A stretch of 64,000 nucleotides of DNA from Saccharicrinis sp963667815 (GTDB lineage: Bacteria > Bacteroidota > Bacteroidia > Bacteroidales > Marinilabiliaceae). The notes under the pieces are model-generated. The model had not been told where the DNA came from and made no database searches. It saw only the letters and a list, made by a program, of their open reading frames with translations. Below, piece by piece: positions 56,384 to 64,000 of this stretch (the first letter of the stretch is position 1; every line of letters starts with the position of its first letter). The DNA lies in the NCBI GenBank assembly GCA_963667815.1, contig OY764021.1; one strand, written 5' to 3'. The translations under genes were made by a program, and so were the position numbers.

Positions 56384-57889
56384 TTAAACATTTCTGTGTC
56401 TTTCTATTCCTTCCACGTAAATGGCACTTAGTGGTCGGGATGGACATAAATACTCACACGCCCCACAGCCAATGCAGCGTTCTGTATTTACTGCGGGTAT
56501 CTTTCTCGATTTGTCATTATTGGCATCTGAAGGAATCATTTCAATGGCTCCTGTTGGACAATGATCAGCACAGTTACCACAATCCACATCGTCTGTTAGT
56601 ACCACACAATTATCTTTGATCCAAACTGCGTAACCAATTTGTGTGGCTGACTTATCTTCTTTTGTAATTTGTGTGATTGCACCCGTTGGACAAACTTCTG
56701 AACAATTGGTACACTCAGGACGACAAAAGCCTCTTTCATAAGTCATTTCGGGCTGCATAAACGTTTTTAGATCAGATGAAGGTCTTAGTACCCCGTTTGG
56801 ACAAGCAGAAACACACAGACTACATGCGGTACAATGCTGATTAAAATTTTGAGCACTCTGTGATCCCGGAGGTGTTACCGAAATTGATCGGTTGGGAATC
56901 TTCTTATCTTTAATAACAGCCACGCCGCCTTCAACAACCTTCTCTTGAGCTTTTATTACCGGAGATAAAGCTAATGCTGAAGCTATGGTTAAAAAACTAC
57001 GGCGCGTATTTGATTTTGCATTACCTTCTGTAGATACAGCCATGGTATATTCCTTTTTATCCTGTTTTACTTTTAAAACAGACTGATATGTCATTGCATC
57101 ACGATTACATGATTCAATACAATCCATACAGGTTACACATCTGCTATAATCTATAGTTTGATTTTTTGTATCAATACAAGATGCCTTACAATTTCTGGCG
57201 CATAAATTACAGCTATTGCACTTTTCTGTATTAAAAACAGGTTTTAAGTAAGAATATTTGGATATAAATCCTAATACCGTTCCTACAGGACAAACTGTAT
57301 TACAATATGTTCTTCCATTTTTCCAGGCTAAAATACCTGTCAGTAAAAACATTGCTATAGCTATTATAAATGTTGGAATACTTTTAATCCAAACATCCAC
57401 ACTATAAAAAGCATAACTCTCTATTCTGGCTGCAAAAAAAGCCAATAGATTATTTGACCATTGATACAACGGTGCGAACATATTTGAAGCAATACGCCCA
57501 TATGCTCCGTATGGATCAAGAACCGATACCACAGCACTTATTCCGCCCAGCAAGGCTACTATAAAAACAGCCAGAAAAGTATATCGCAACCAGTTTAGTG
57601 CTGTAGAATAATTAAAACGACGTTTTTTGCGTTTACCAGCAAACCATGAAACAATATCCTGCCAAATTCCTAATGGACAAATTACAGAACAATAAATTCT
57701 TCCGAAGGCTAGTGTTAGCAATACCATGATAACTACTAAGCCAATATGTAAACCTAATATTGCTGGAATAAATTGAATTTTAGCTAACCATCCAAACCAA
57801 TGATGAATTGTACCTGTAAAATCGAGAAATAATAAAGTAACTAAGGTAAAGATTGGTATTGCTAATCCAATTCTGATTTTTTTAAGCAT
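56384..57889 (-). CDS. Membrane polyferredoxin (NapH/NosR-like) fused to a Tat-exported ferredoxin
   Basis: The 501-residue protein starts with about five transmembrane helices, each pair flanked by GRIYCSVICPLG and GRTYCNTVCPVG motifs of NapH/NosR. Two 4Fe-4S clusters come next (CNSCNLCARNC, CVTCMDCIESC). Near residue 295 a second, internal twin-arginine leader appears (NTRRSFLTIASALALSPVIK), followed by four more 4Fe-4S cysteine sets (CTACSLCVSAC, CRPECTNCSEVC, CGNCADHC, CIGCGACEYLC). This passes electrons across the membrane to the outside. The aldo/keto reductase downstream is the likely acceptor. Confidence 0.85.
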   Translation of the reverse strand: MLKKIRIGLAIPIFTLVTLLFLDFTGTIHHWFGWLAKIQFIPAILGLHIGLVVIMVLLTLAFGRIYCSVICPLGIWQDIVSWFAGKRKKRRFNYSTALNWLRYTFLAVFIVALLGGISAVVSVLDPYGAYGRIASNMFAPLYQWSNNLLAFFAARIESYAFYSVDVWIKSIPTFIIAIAMFLLTGILAWKNGRTYCNTVCPVGTVLGFISKYSYLKPVFNTEKCNSCNLCARNCKASCIDTKNQTIDYSRCVTCMDCIESCNRDAMTYQSVLKVKQDKKEYTMAVSTEGNAKSNTRRSFLTIASALALSPVIKAQEKVVEGGVAVIKDKKIPNRSISVTPPGSQSAQNFNQHCTACSLCVSACPNGVLRPSSDLKTFMQPEMTYERGFCRPECTNCSEVCPTGAITQITKEDKSATQIGYAVWIKDNCVVLTDDVDCGNCADHCPTGAIEMIPSDANNDKSRKIPAVNTERCIGCGACEYLCPSRPLSAIYVEGIERHRNV

Positions 57890-58031
57890 CGTGTTTATTT
57901 TTGACAGGGTTTCTTTTCAAATAATACCTTTAAAAATAAAATAATTACTTCAGCCTTGTTCTTAACAACTTGTTAATCCTCTTAATTTAAAATCCATCTA
58001 AATACAATAGGATCATGTTTTTTTTGGGGGG
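57890..58031. other. AT-rich intergenic stretch
   Basis: No gene seen; contains the promoter region of the minus-strand polyferredoxin and a run of T then G just before the tandem repeat. Confidence 0.4.
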
Positions 58032-58101
58032 GAAGATGGAAGTTAGAAGATGGAAGTTAGAAGATGGAAGTTAGAAGATGGAAGTTAGAAGATGGAAGTT
58101 A
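58032..58101. repeat. Five perfect tandem copies of a 14-bp unit
   Basis: GAAGATGGAAGTTA repeats five times without interruption at 58032-58101. The same word (AGAAGATGGAAGT) occurs once in repeat copy B near 59373. It is non-coding and probably length-variable. Confidence 0.92.
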
Positions 58102-58253
58102 GAGAAAACTCACTACTTATTATCGATCTGAATCCAAAATTTTATGTCGAACTCAGGTTATTAACCCATTAAACACTAATTGATAGGTATGAATTGCAAT
58201 TCACTTATCTGCACATAACATAGCATTAAATTTTATTTAGTGTGTTATAGCAT

Positions 58254-58261
58254 TAAATTTG
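58254..58261 (+). promoter_or_regulatory. -7 box before the small exported protein
   Basis: TAAATTTG matches TAnnTTTG, 46 bp before the start. A second copy of TAGCATTAAATTT lies upstream at 58221-58233. Confidence 0.5.
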
Positions 58262-58306
58262 CATCCTTAATAACACACAATACAATTAACATTAAAAACA
58301 CACAAC

Positions 58307-58762
58307 ATGAAGTATTTATTTACTGTAGCATTCTCATTAATTACTTTTTTTACCTCAGCTCAAAAAGCATATAAAACAGGCGATATTCATTTAGATACAG
58401 ATTTAAATGAAATTAATGCCAGAGCAAATTTAGATTTTGGAGCTTTTAAAACAGATTTAAGCATTAGTTACGATATCTCAGAAAAGAAAATTGAATTTAT
58501 GCATGGCTCATTAAGTATGAGTCCGGGCGATATATATATTGCCTTGGAAATTTCTAAAATATCAAAAACTCCAATCGATAGAGTTATTCATGTTTATGAA
58601 TCAAATAAAGGAAAAGGATGGGGAAATATTGCAAAGGAGTTGGGAATAAAACCCGGATCTCCAGAATTTCATCAATTAAAAAACAATTCAAAAAAGAAGA
58701 ATAAAAATAACAGAGGGAAAGCCCACTCAAAACGAAATGGCCGTCGCAATAAAAACAGATAA
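58307..58762 (+). CDS. Small exported protein with basic tail
   Basis: The 151-residue product has a signal peptide (FTVAFSLITFFTSAQ) and an acidic strand-rich part to residue 80 (ISYDISEKKIEFMHGSLSM). A helix IYIALEISKISKTPIDRVIHVYE and a short motif WGNIAKELGIKPGSPEFHQLK follow. The last 25 residues are almost only Lys, Asn, Arg and Ser. The WG-IAK-LG-KPGSPEFH motif occurs in other small exported bacterial proteins; function unknown. The basic tail may bind nucleic acid or an anionic surface. Confidence 0.65.
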   Translation: MKYLFTVAFSLITFFTSAQKAYKTGDIHLDTDLNEINARANLDFGAFKTDLSISYDISEKKIEFMHGSLSMSPGDIYIALEISKISKTPIDRVIHVYESNKGKGWGNIAKELGIKPGSPEFHQLKNNSKKKNKNNRGKAHSKRNGRRNKNR

Positions 58763-58840
58763 ATATCTTTCTTAACTAAAGAACTATAAATCTTCCTTAG
58801 CAACTGAATTTAAAGTAAATAAATGTTTTAAAACAAAACC

Positions 58841-58860
58841 ATATCTAACTTGTTAGATAT
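58841..58860. promoter_or_regulatory. Perfect operator-like palindrome before DUF302
   Basis: ATATCTAAC-TT-GTTAGATAT: 9-bp arms, 2-bp spacer, ending 46 bp before the DUF302 start codon. It has the size of a TetR- or MarR-type operator; no regulator gene is adjacent. Confidence 0.6.
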
Positions 58861-58906
58861 CTAAATATTATTAATATATTTAAAGTAATCTTTTAAAACA
58901 TTAACC

Positions 58907-59293
58907 ATGTCGTACTACATAAACACAATTATTTCAATGGAATATGATAAAGCCATTGACTACGTTAAGGAAGCATTAAAAACAGAAGGTTTTGGAGTAA
59001 TCTCAGAAATTGATATTCAGGATAAATTGAAAGATAAGTTGGATGTAGATTTCAAAAAATATAAAATACTTGGTGCCTGCAATCCAGCATATGCTTATCA
59101 GGCGCTACAAAAAGAAGATAAAATAGGAACCATGCTTCCTTGTAATGTAATTATTCAGGAACAAGGTAAAAACAAAATTGAAGTAGCTGCTGTAGATCCT
59201 ATTGCTTCAATGCAGGCTGTAGAAAACACGGAACTTGGGTCATTGGCTTTGGATATTCAAGGAAAACTTAAAAAAGTGATTATGTCGTTATAA
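58907..59293 (+). CDS. DUF302 protein
   Basis: The 128-residue protein consists of one DUF302 domain: YDKAIDYVKEALKTEGFGVISEIDI, KKYKILGACNPAYAYQAL and LPCNVIIQEQGKNKIEVAAVDP, each at the usual spacing. There is no signal peptide. DUF302 proteins are small alpha/beta proteins found from archaea to bacteria, often near redox genes; the function is not settled. The cysteines in ACNPAYA and PCN are conserved in many members. A 20-bp palindrome upstream suggests control by a repressor. Confidence 0.85.
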   Translation: MSYYINTIISMEYDKAIDYVKEALKTEGFGVISEIDIQDKLKDKLDVDFKKYKILGACNPAYAYQALQKEDKIGTMLPCNVIIQEQGKNKIEVAAVDPIASMQAVENTELGSLALDIQGKLKKVIMSL

Positions 59294-59318
59294 ATTATTT
59301 TAATTAAGAAACACATTC

Positions 59319-59504
59319 CTGTAGTTTGCAATAACGTGCTTAAATGACTGTATTAGTTTCATGAATGAAGCTAGAAGATGGAAGTATGGAGCCAGAAGTA
59401 AATAAATTGCTAATGAGAATAAATTTCCTCTAACTTCTGACTACAGACTTATAACCCAAAAGCAAACATTGTGATTAACAACGCTAATATAAACTTGAGC
59501 AAAA
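59319..59504. repeat. Dispersed ~200-bp repeat, copy B
   Basis: Collinear with 18275-18490 (copy A), from CTGTAGTTT to CTTGAGCA, same orientation and same placement (after a plus-strand stop codon and before a hairpin). Copy B additionally contains AGAAGATGGAAGT, the word that is tandemly repeated at 58032. Confidence 0.8.
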
Positions 59505-59520
59505 TATATATAAAAAACAT

Positions 59521-59551
59521 AAGAGCTATTTCTTTATATGAATTAGCTCTT
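59521..59551 (-). terminator. Terminator of the sensor kinase gene
   Basis: AAGAGCTA (59521-59528) and TAGCTCTT (59544-59551) make an 8-bp stem. On the minus strand a T-rich tract (ATGTTTTTTAT) follows. Confidence 0.75.
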
Positions 59552-60930
59552 TATTTTTTCCCCTTAGGCAAGCTTATTTCAAATACTGAACCTTCTTGTA
59601 CCTTACTTGAAACAGACATTGTTCCGTTATTTTTTTCTATAAAATCTTTTGTAAGCTTGAGTCCAATACCTGATCCTTTTTCATTAGCTGTTCCCGGTGT
59701 TGAGTGAAGAAATTCCGGCGTTAATAACTCTTTAAGTACATCTGCATTTATACCTACACCCTGATCAATAAATCGGATGTAATATTCAGAAGGTTCTTCT
59801 CTTCCTTCTATGGTTATTTTACTTTCACAAGGTGAAAATTTTATGGCATTTGTAAGTATATTTCTTACTACTACTTTTATCATTTCATAATCAGCCATTA
59901 CAAACCAATCTTCAGTTAAGTTATTCTCAAGCGTAATTGCTTTTGCCTGCATCATAGATTCGATCTGGTTATATACCTCTTGTAATAATTGGTTGATACT
60001 GAATATTGTTTTTTCAACAACAATTGCATTAAGCTGGCTCCTTGACCAATTAAGAAGGTTTTCTAATAACTCAAAATTTTTATTTGAACTGTTAACCAAT
60101 TGCTCTAAAAATTTATTTCGCTCCTGCTCCGAAAATTCTTTATACTGATTGAATAATAAATCAGTTAGCTGTGCCGAAGTTCCCATTGCCCCTCTCAAAT
60201 CATGAGCAATGATAGAAAACAACTTATCCTTAGTTGCATTTGAAGCTTTCAATAACTCGTTCGTATCAGCTAATACTTTAGCATTACTTAAAATCTTTTT
60301 ATCATCCTTTTCTTTTAACAATAAAAAAAAGATGATAGTACTTAATGTTAGTAAAAAGAATGAGGCAAAAGCCACATCCTGAATCAGTCCTTTTGAGGTT
60401 AACGATACTGTTGTATCAACCAGTATTGCATAAAAGCCTCTTATAAAATTTACTACGCCAAGAAATAAATAAATACTAAGAGCCAGATAACGCCGCTTAC
60501 TTGTTTTCTGTTGTTTTAGAATCCATACAAAGCCTAAAGCAAAAATTACTCCTATTACAAATGAAGCGACACTAACTCTAATATTATCAGGTTGCGTATT
60601 TATGATTAAGAATATTAATAAAGTAATGAAACCAAAGATGGATATCCTTTTATAATTGATTGGTTTTTGTGCATTAATGTATGCCATACTAAAAACTTCT
60701 AGTCCACACCCCCAGGCTAACAAAGTATTTCCTATTGTAATAGATACATAATAGGGAATAAAGCGACCTATAATTGGAAGCAACCAGACAAAGCCTAAAA
60801 ATAATTTTCCGATAGCATATAATTGAATGATTCGATTTTTCTTTGGGCTCGTGATTTCGTAGTACAACAAAAACAAAAAAGTAAACCAACTGGCCAATGA
60901 AAAAAGTAAAATAAGTGTTTTTACATCCAT
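59551..60930 (-). CDS. Sensor histidine kinase with seven-helix membrane domain
   Basis: The 459-residue kinase has about seven transmembrane helices in residues 1-215. A short coiled linker (VLADTNELLKASNATKDK) follows, then a HisKA domain with the phospho-histidine in SIIAHDLRGAMGTS. The C-terminal ATPase has VVRNILTNAIKFSP, IRFIDQGVGINADV and GSGIGLKLTKDFIEKN. No response regulator is adjacent, so it is an orphan kinase. The membrane part resembles 7TM sensors that detect small ligands or membrane state. It shares a terminator with repeat copy B. Confidence 0.9.
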   Translation of the reverse strand: MDVKTLILLFSLASWFTFLFLLYYEITSPKKNRIIQLYAIGKLFLGFVWLLPIIGRFIPYYVSITIGNTLLAWGCGLEVFSMAYINAQKPINYKRISIFGFITLLIFLIINTQPDNIRVSVASFVIGVIFALGFVWILKQQKTSKRRYLALSIYLFLGVVNFIRGFYAILVDTTVSLTSKGLIQDVAFASFFLLTLSTIIFFLLLKEKDDKKILSNAKVLADTNELLKASNATKDKLFSIIAHDLRGAMGTSAQLTDLLFNQYKEFSEQERNKFLEQLVNSSNKNFELLENLLNWSRSQLNAIVVEKTIFSINQLLQEVYNQIESMMQAKAITLENNLTEDWFVMADYEMIKVVVRNILTNAIKFSPCESKITIEGREEPSEYYIRFIDQGVGINADVLKELLTPEFLHSTPGTANEKGSGIGLKLTKDFIEKNNGTMSVSSKVQEGSVFEISLPKGKK

Positions 60931-61186
60931 GATGTTTGTAATTAATATATACGTAAGTATTAAATTACCTATTCTATATTAAACTCACAATAAAGCGTAT
61001 GTATTCAACGCTATTTATAGTGAAAACAAATACTAACACCTCATTAAAAAAGACTGAAGTTCGTAAATATCAAAATAAGTTAACAATGCACCAAGAATAA
61101 AAGTAGATGGTTAATATCAGGCTGTGGGTATAAAACCAGAACATTCATCAGTTCCAAATGTATATTTAAGGATACCAGGGAGCATC
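60931..61186. other. Intergenic stretch
   Basis: About 255 bp before the palindromic element; no gene, RNA or hairpin supported. Confidence 0.45.
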
Positions 61187-61331
61187 ACATGTTTATAGTA
61201 TGGTTCAATGAGAGAGAATTTGATTCCTGAGAAGTCAAATCAATGAAATTATACTAACGGATGTTCGACTCCCAAAGGAGTCGTTGGATATCCTGATCGC
61301 TTTGCTATAAACATGTAACCCCGATGGGGTT
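61187..61331. repeat. REP-like palindromic element
   Basis: Outer 12-bp perfect inverted repeat ACATGTTTATAG (61187-61198) and CTATAAACATGT (61305-61316). Inside is a hairpin CGACTCC-CAAA-GGAGTCG (61266-61283), and directly after it AACCCC-GAT-GGGGTT (61317-61331). The nested symmetry and lack of coding potential resemble REP/BIME-like elements mobilised in trans by RAYT transposases. No transposase is in the window. Confidence 0.7.
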
Positions 61332-61362
61332 AATATAAAAAAATACCAGAATATTAAAACTC

Positions 61363-62160
61363 TTAAAACTCATCAATCATCATCACCACCCTAAAACCAA
61401 CTCTTGGGTCTGGAGCATTAAAATCCTGCGTTTTGTTCACAACACACTCATCAATAGTATTAAACCAACTTCCTCCTTTTATCACTCCAGAACTGGTGAG
61501 TTCTGCAACATTGCCAATAACATCGTAAAGACCTATTTTATTAGGTTTATATTGACCTACAGCATTCATGGTTAAAGCACCATCCAGCGTATATTGATAA
61601 TCTTCACCTTTTGAGAGCTTATCTCTGAACTTTACATTAGCACAGAATTTATCATCATTAGGTTCGTAAGCAAAATTTCCGTACCAGGGTAAATTATGTC
61701 CCGGTAATACCGAGGCCAATTTATTCCACTCCTGTTCTGTGGGCAAACGAAAAGTAACTTTATTAAACTTAGGCTTTTTCTGTGTTTTATATCTATTGGT
61801 TAACCATTTACAATAATCAGAAGCGGCTTCACTTGAAACATTTACAACCGGATACTGATCAAATCCCGGATGCCAGAAGTATTTTTCAAAAAAGGGTTCG
61901 TTAAATGCATTAGGAAAGGCATTTACCCATTGTGCTGTATCTGGTAAATTTCTTTTGTATTCATCCAATTGATTATGCTCTTTCAAATCATTTAGATATA
62001 ACCTGTATTCTTTATTGGTTACCTCGTAAGCTGAAGCAAAAAAACGATGTGATACTTCTTTATAATTTGAGTCTAATTCAACTTTTTTGGGTTTTAAGGC
62101 ACTAAATACAATTAATGTTGTAATAGCCACAAATAAAACTGCAATATCTCTTAATTTCAT
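61363..62160 (-). CDS. SUMF1/FGE-fold protein, membrane-anchored
   Basis: The 265-residue protein has an N-terminal hydrophobic segment (AVLFVAITTLIVFSAL) and then a sulfatase-modifying-factor fold: YEVTNKEYRLYL, NVSSEAASDYCKWLTNRY, FRLPTEQEWNKLASVL, NKIGLYDVIGNVAELTS and KGGSWF with the end VGFRVVMM. It lacks the paired active-site cysteines of true formylglycine-generating enzymes (only DECVV), so it is more like GldJ/GldK-type structural proteins or other SUMF1-fold proteins. It is 17 bp from a CPBP protease gene. Confidence 0.8.
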   Translation of the reverse strand: MKLRDIAVLFVAITTLIVFSALKPKKVELDSNYKEVSHRFFASAYEVTNKEYRLYLNDLKEHNQLDEYKRNLPDTAQWVNAFPNAFNEPFFEKYFWHPGFDQYPVVNVSSEAASDYCKWLTNRYKTQKKPKFNKVTFRLPTEQEWNKLASVLPGHNLPWYGNFAYEPNDDKFCANVKFRDKLSKGEDYQYTLDGALTMNAVGQYKPNKIGLYDVIGNVAELTSSGVIKGGSWFNTIDECVVNKTQDFNAPDPRVGFRVVMMIDEF

Positions 62161-62177
62161 TATTAAAAAGTTTTATG

Positions 62178-62957
62178 TTAATGTTTTAACAAAGGTTTTA
62201 TCATTTCAGAGAGTACCAGGTGCGATCCATTCACCATCATATGTAATAAAATAGAATAGATCAATCCAAACCTAATTCGCATATATCCAAACGCTAAACC
62301 ATAAATAAAAAATGGCAACAATATTAAAGGCAAGAAAAATAAATCCTGTGTTCTAATCTCCAGGTTAAAAATATGCAGTATACCAAATAAAGCCGCAATG
62401 GTATAAAACACTAATCCTGAATTGTTATTCCATATATTCTCAAAATCCTTTATTCTATTTTTATAATTCAATGAAACGCTATAAAATATTGCACTAAATA
62501 AAACGATGTACAGCACTCTAATTAACTCAAATAAATAATACGCTTTGGGAAACCATAAATATTTTGCTACGATGAGATAAACTAATGTTGCTGCAAAGGC
62601 GGAGATTGATATTCGAATATACTTATCATTAAATTTTGATAACAGAAGACGAAAGGACAATTCTTCAATAATCGGCGTTGTTAATGCAAGTGCAATAAAA
62701 AAAGGTAATCTAAACGCTCTAAAGTCTGAATTGATCCATTCTAAAGTTTTAGTTGTTTTCATTACAACATCACCTATTATTCCATTCATTTTCAAAATAG
62801 AAACTGGTATAGAAACAATAATTAAACCTAGATGGGTTAATATATACATCTTAAAAAGTATCAGTAACTTCTGATCTATTGTATATTCATCATAAGAAAT
62901 ATAATCCGGTGCTTTTAAAAAGGCAAACAAGTCGTTTCTTACAGATAGTTTCTTCAT
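62178..62957 (-). CDS. CPBP-family intramembrane metalloprotease
   Basis: The 259-residue protein has about seven transmembrane segments. The CPBP (Abi/Rce1-like) motifs are in order: IEELSFRLLL (EExxxR), ALFGILHIF (FxxxH), and ILLHMMVNGS (HxxxN). These residues form the active site of a membrane glutamate protease. Family members process bacteriocins, prenyl proteins or unknown substrates. It lies between the SUMF1-like gene and a membrane protein gene, which suggests a common membrane role. Confidence 0.88.
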   Translation of the reverse strand: MKKLSVRNDLFAFLKAPDYISYDEYTIDQKLLILFKMYILTHLGLIIVSIPVSILKMNGIIGDVVMKTTKTLEWINSDFRAFRLPFFIALALTTPIIEELSFRLLLSKFNDKYIRISISAFAATLVYLIVAKYLWFPKAYYLFELIRVLYIVLFSAIFYSVSLNYKNRIKDFENIWNNNSGLVFYTIAALFGILHIFNLEIRTQDLFFLPLILLPFFIYGLAFGYMRIRFGLIYSILLHMMVNGSHLVLSEMIKPLLKH

Positions 62958-63007
62958 GTATTTTTTTAAAGAGTTTAAGTTTGGATAAAGTAAAAATAAG
63001 GCAACAA

Positions 63008-63496
63008 CTATTTATTTATAATAGGTAACAAAAGCAGGATGACACAAATCCCTCCTATTATTAGCATCCGTAGTAACATTCTATTTTCAAATAAAATTAC
63101 TTCAGGTGTTTTATACTTAAAGTAGACTGAGGCAACAAATCCTATTAACATTGTTGCTGTAGCAGCCACTAACATCTGTAAAGCACCCGGTAAATGCAGT
63201 ATCTTATACATTATTCCTAATAATCCTACACTTAATGCTATCATACTCACCTTAATGATAGCAAGTGCTCCACTTGAATATACATTACTGTCTTTTGGAT
63301 AAAATGCTCCAAGAAAGTACAAACATGCCAGTACCCCGGTTATTGTAATAATAAAAATAGTAACAGGAAAATTGGTAAATGCTTTTAAGCTAACAACTAG
63401 TGCCAATATTGAAAACAGCGGAAATTCCAGCTTATTTATTTTTGGATAAATCTTCTTGCTAATTTTTACAATTTGTTCATTTCGCTCCCTATTCAT
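63008..63496 (-). CDS. Five-helix membrane protein, GldL-like segment
   Basis: The 162-residue product has about five transmembrane helices (about 23-43, 47-67, 79-104, 109-131, 139-159). The part YKILHLPGALQMLVAATATMLIG resembles the K-I-L/M-H-x-P-G-A membrane motif of GldL and related Bacteroidota proteins, though it is too short for GldL itself and lacks the coiled tail. No enzyme motif seen. It is 50 bp upstream of the CPBP gene on the same strand. Confidence 0.65.
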   Translation of the reverse strand: MNRERNEQIVKISKKIYPKINKLEFPLFSILALVVSLKAFTNFPVTIFIITITGVLACLYFLGAFYPKDSNVYSSGALAIIKVSMIALSVGLLGIMYKILHLPGALQMLVAATATMLIGFVASVYFKYKTPEVILFENRMLLRMLIIGGICVILLLLPIINK

Positions 63497-64000
63497 TGTG
63501 GTTATTATTTTTTAGATTATGGTTTTAATCGATTTTGTTGTATTGAAACCGATGTTTTTTTTTAGTAACGGCTAATTTAATGAATTACAATAATAATTGA
63601 CCTATAAATCCAATTATTTGATTTATAACTGAATTTGAAATCAGCAATTATATATTCAATGATGAATTAAAATGAGCACAGAAACGATGAAAAACTGAGT
63701 ATTTTTTATTTCACTTATTCATATAGTAGCAATTTATATGAGTTAAATAGATAAAAAACTCTCTGTGTCTCTTTGTCCCTATGTTATTCTTATCAATCCT
63801 GTCCAATATGGTATAATCGAAAAAGAAGACTCTCTTACTTAAACTATTTAACATCTGAGGAGTATGGAAAAGCAATAATTAAAAATGTGGCTTAACTTTT
63901 TGTCCAGTTTTTTATTGCAATTCCAAATATTATAAATACTAAATAAGGAAAATGATCGTATTACAGGATAATAAAAATGGGTACTGATAATCATCAAACT
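63497..64000. other. Terminal intergenic region
   Basis: About 500 bp to the window edge. No supported gene. It contains repeat-like text (CTCTGTGTCTCTTTGTCCC and ATCCTGTCC) of the kind scattered between genes. Confidence 0.45.

Noticed and set aside
61261..61290. GTTCGACTCCC, resembling a tRNA T-arm
   Set aside because: It pairs as a perfect hairpin with GGAGTCG and no cloverleaf can be built around it.
61363..62160. Formylglycine-generating enzyme for sulfatases
   Set aside because: The paired active-site cysteines are missing, and no sulfatase gene is in the window.

Overview
The window looks like chromosome from a low-GC member of the Bacteroidota, most likely a marine polysaccharide degrader of the Marinilabiliales/Prolixibacteraceae type. 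That placement is inferred from four things: the AT-rich composition, several perfect TAnnTTTG (-7) promoter boxes, Bacteroidota-specific families (DUF4861, DUF4114, DUF5777, imelysin with di-heme DUF1111 oxidoreductases, RhaT/RhaA-type rhamnose genes), and many N-terminal lipoprotein signals. No rRNA, tRNA, CRISPR array, prophage or intact transposase was seen.

Region 1 (1-16 kb) is sugar-acid and deoxysugar catabolism. The 3' end of a carbohydrate-binding (F5/8 C) protein is followed by a rhamnose block on the minus strand: RhaT importer, RhaA isomerase, a stand-alone rhamnulose-phosphate aldolase module, an FGGY kinase, lactaldehyde reductase and a double class II aldolase. A divergent AraC activator faces it. 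A plus-strand hexuronate block follows (uxaB, uxaA, uxaC, a LacI-type regulator, a DUF4861 protein). A perfect 32-bp palindrome sits at the uxaB promoter.

Region 2 (16-33 kb) holds a chemoreceptor, PEP carboxykinase, a DUF4114 lipoprotein and a minus-strand operon lacI-kduI-kduD-DUF4861 for unsaturated uronates, driven by duplicated promoter/operator repeats. Next come a frameshifted GH2 enzyme and an ATP-grasp ligase fused to a degenerate M20 domain. Together regions 1 and 2 suggest use of a rhamnose- and uronate-rich polymer such as rhamnogalacturonan or ulvan.

Region 3 (33-41 kb) is mixed: a tiny winged-helix protein, an Imm17-like membrane protein, an aldose-epimerase-like protein, a LytS/LytTR two-component pair whose sensor is split by one in-frame TAG codon, and 3-methyladenine glycosylase.

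Region 4 (41.5-52.6 kb) is the most unusual block. It has two paralogous di-heme DUF1111 lipoproteins, two porins, imelysin, a Rid/chorismatase-like protein, two mono-heme cytochrome lipoproteins, a DUF5777 barrel and a protein with a covalent flavinylation motif. It reads as an outer-membrane/periplasmic redox module, probably for iron.

Region 5 (52.6-64 kb) carries YbaK, periplasmic trehalase, an exported Fe-S aldo/keto reductase with a membrane polyferredoxin, DUF302, a sensor kinase, and a SUMF1-like/CPBP/GldL-like membrane group. Intergenic DNA holds a pair of dispersed ~200-bp repeats, short tandem repeats and a palindromic REP-like element.
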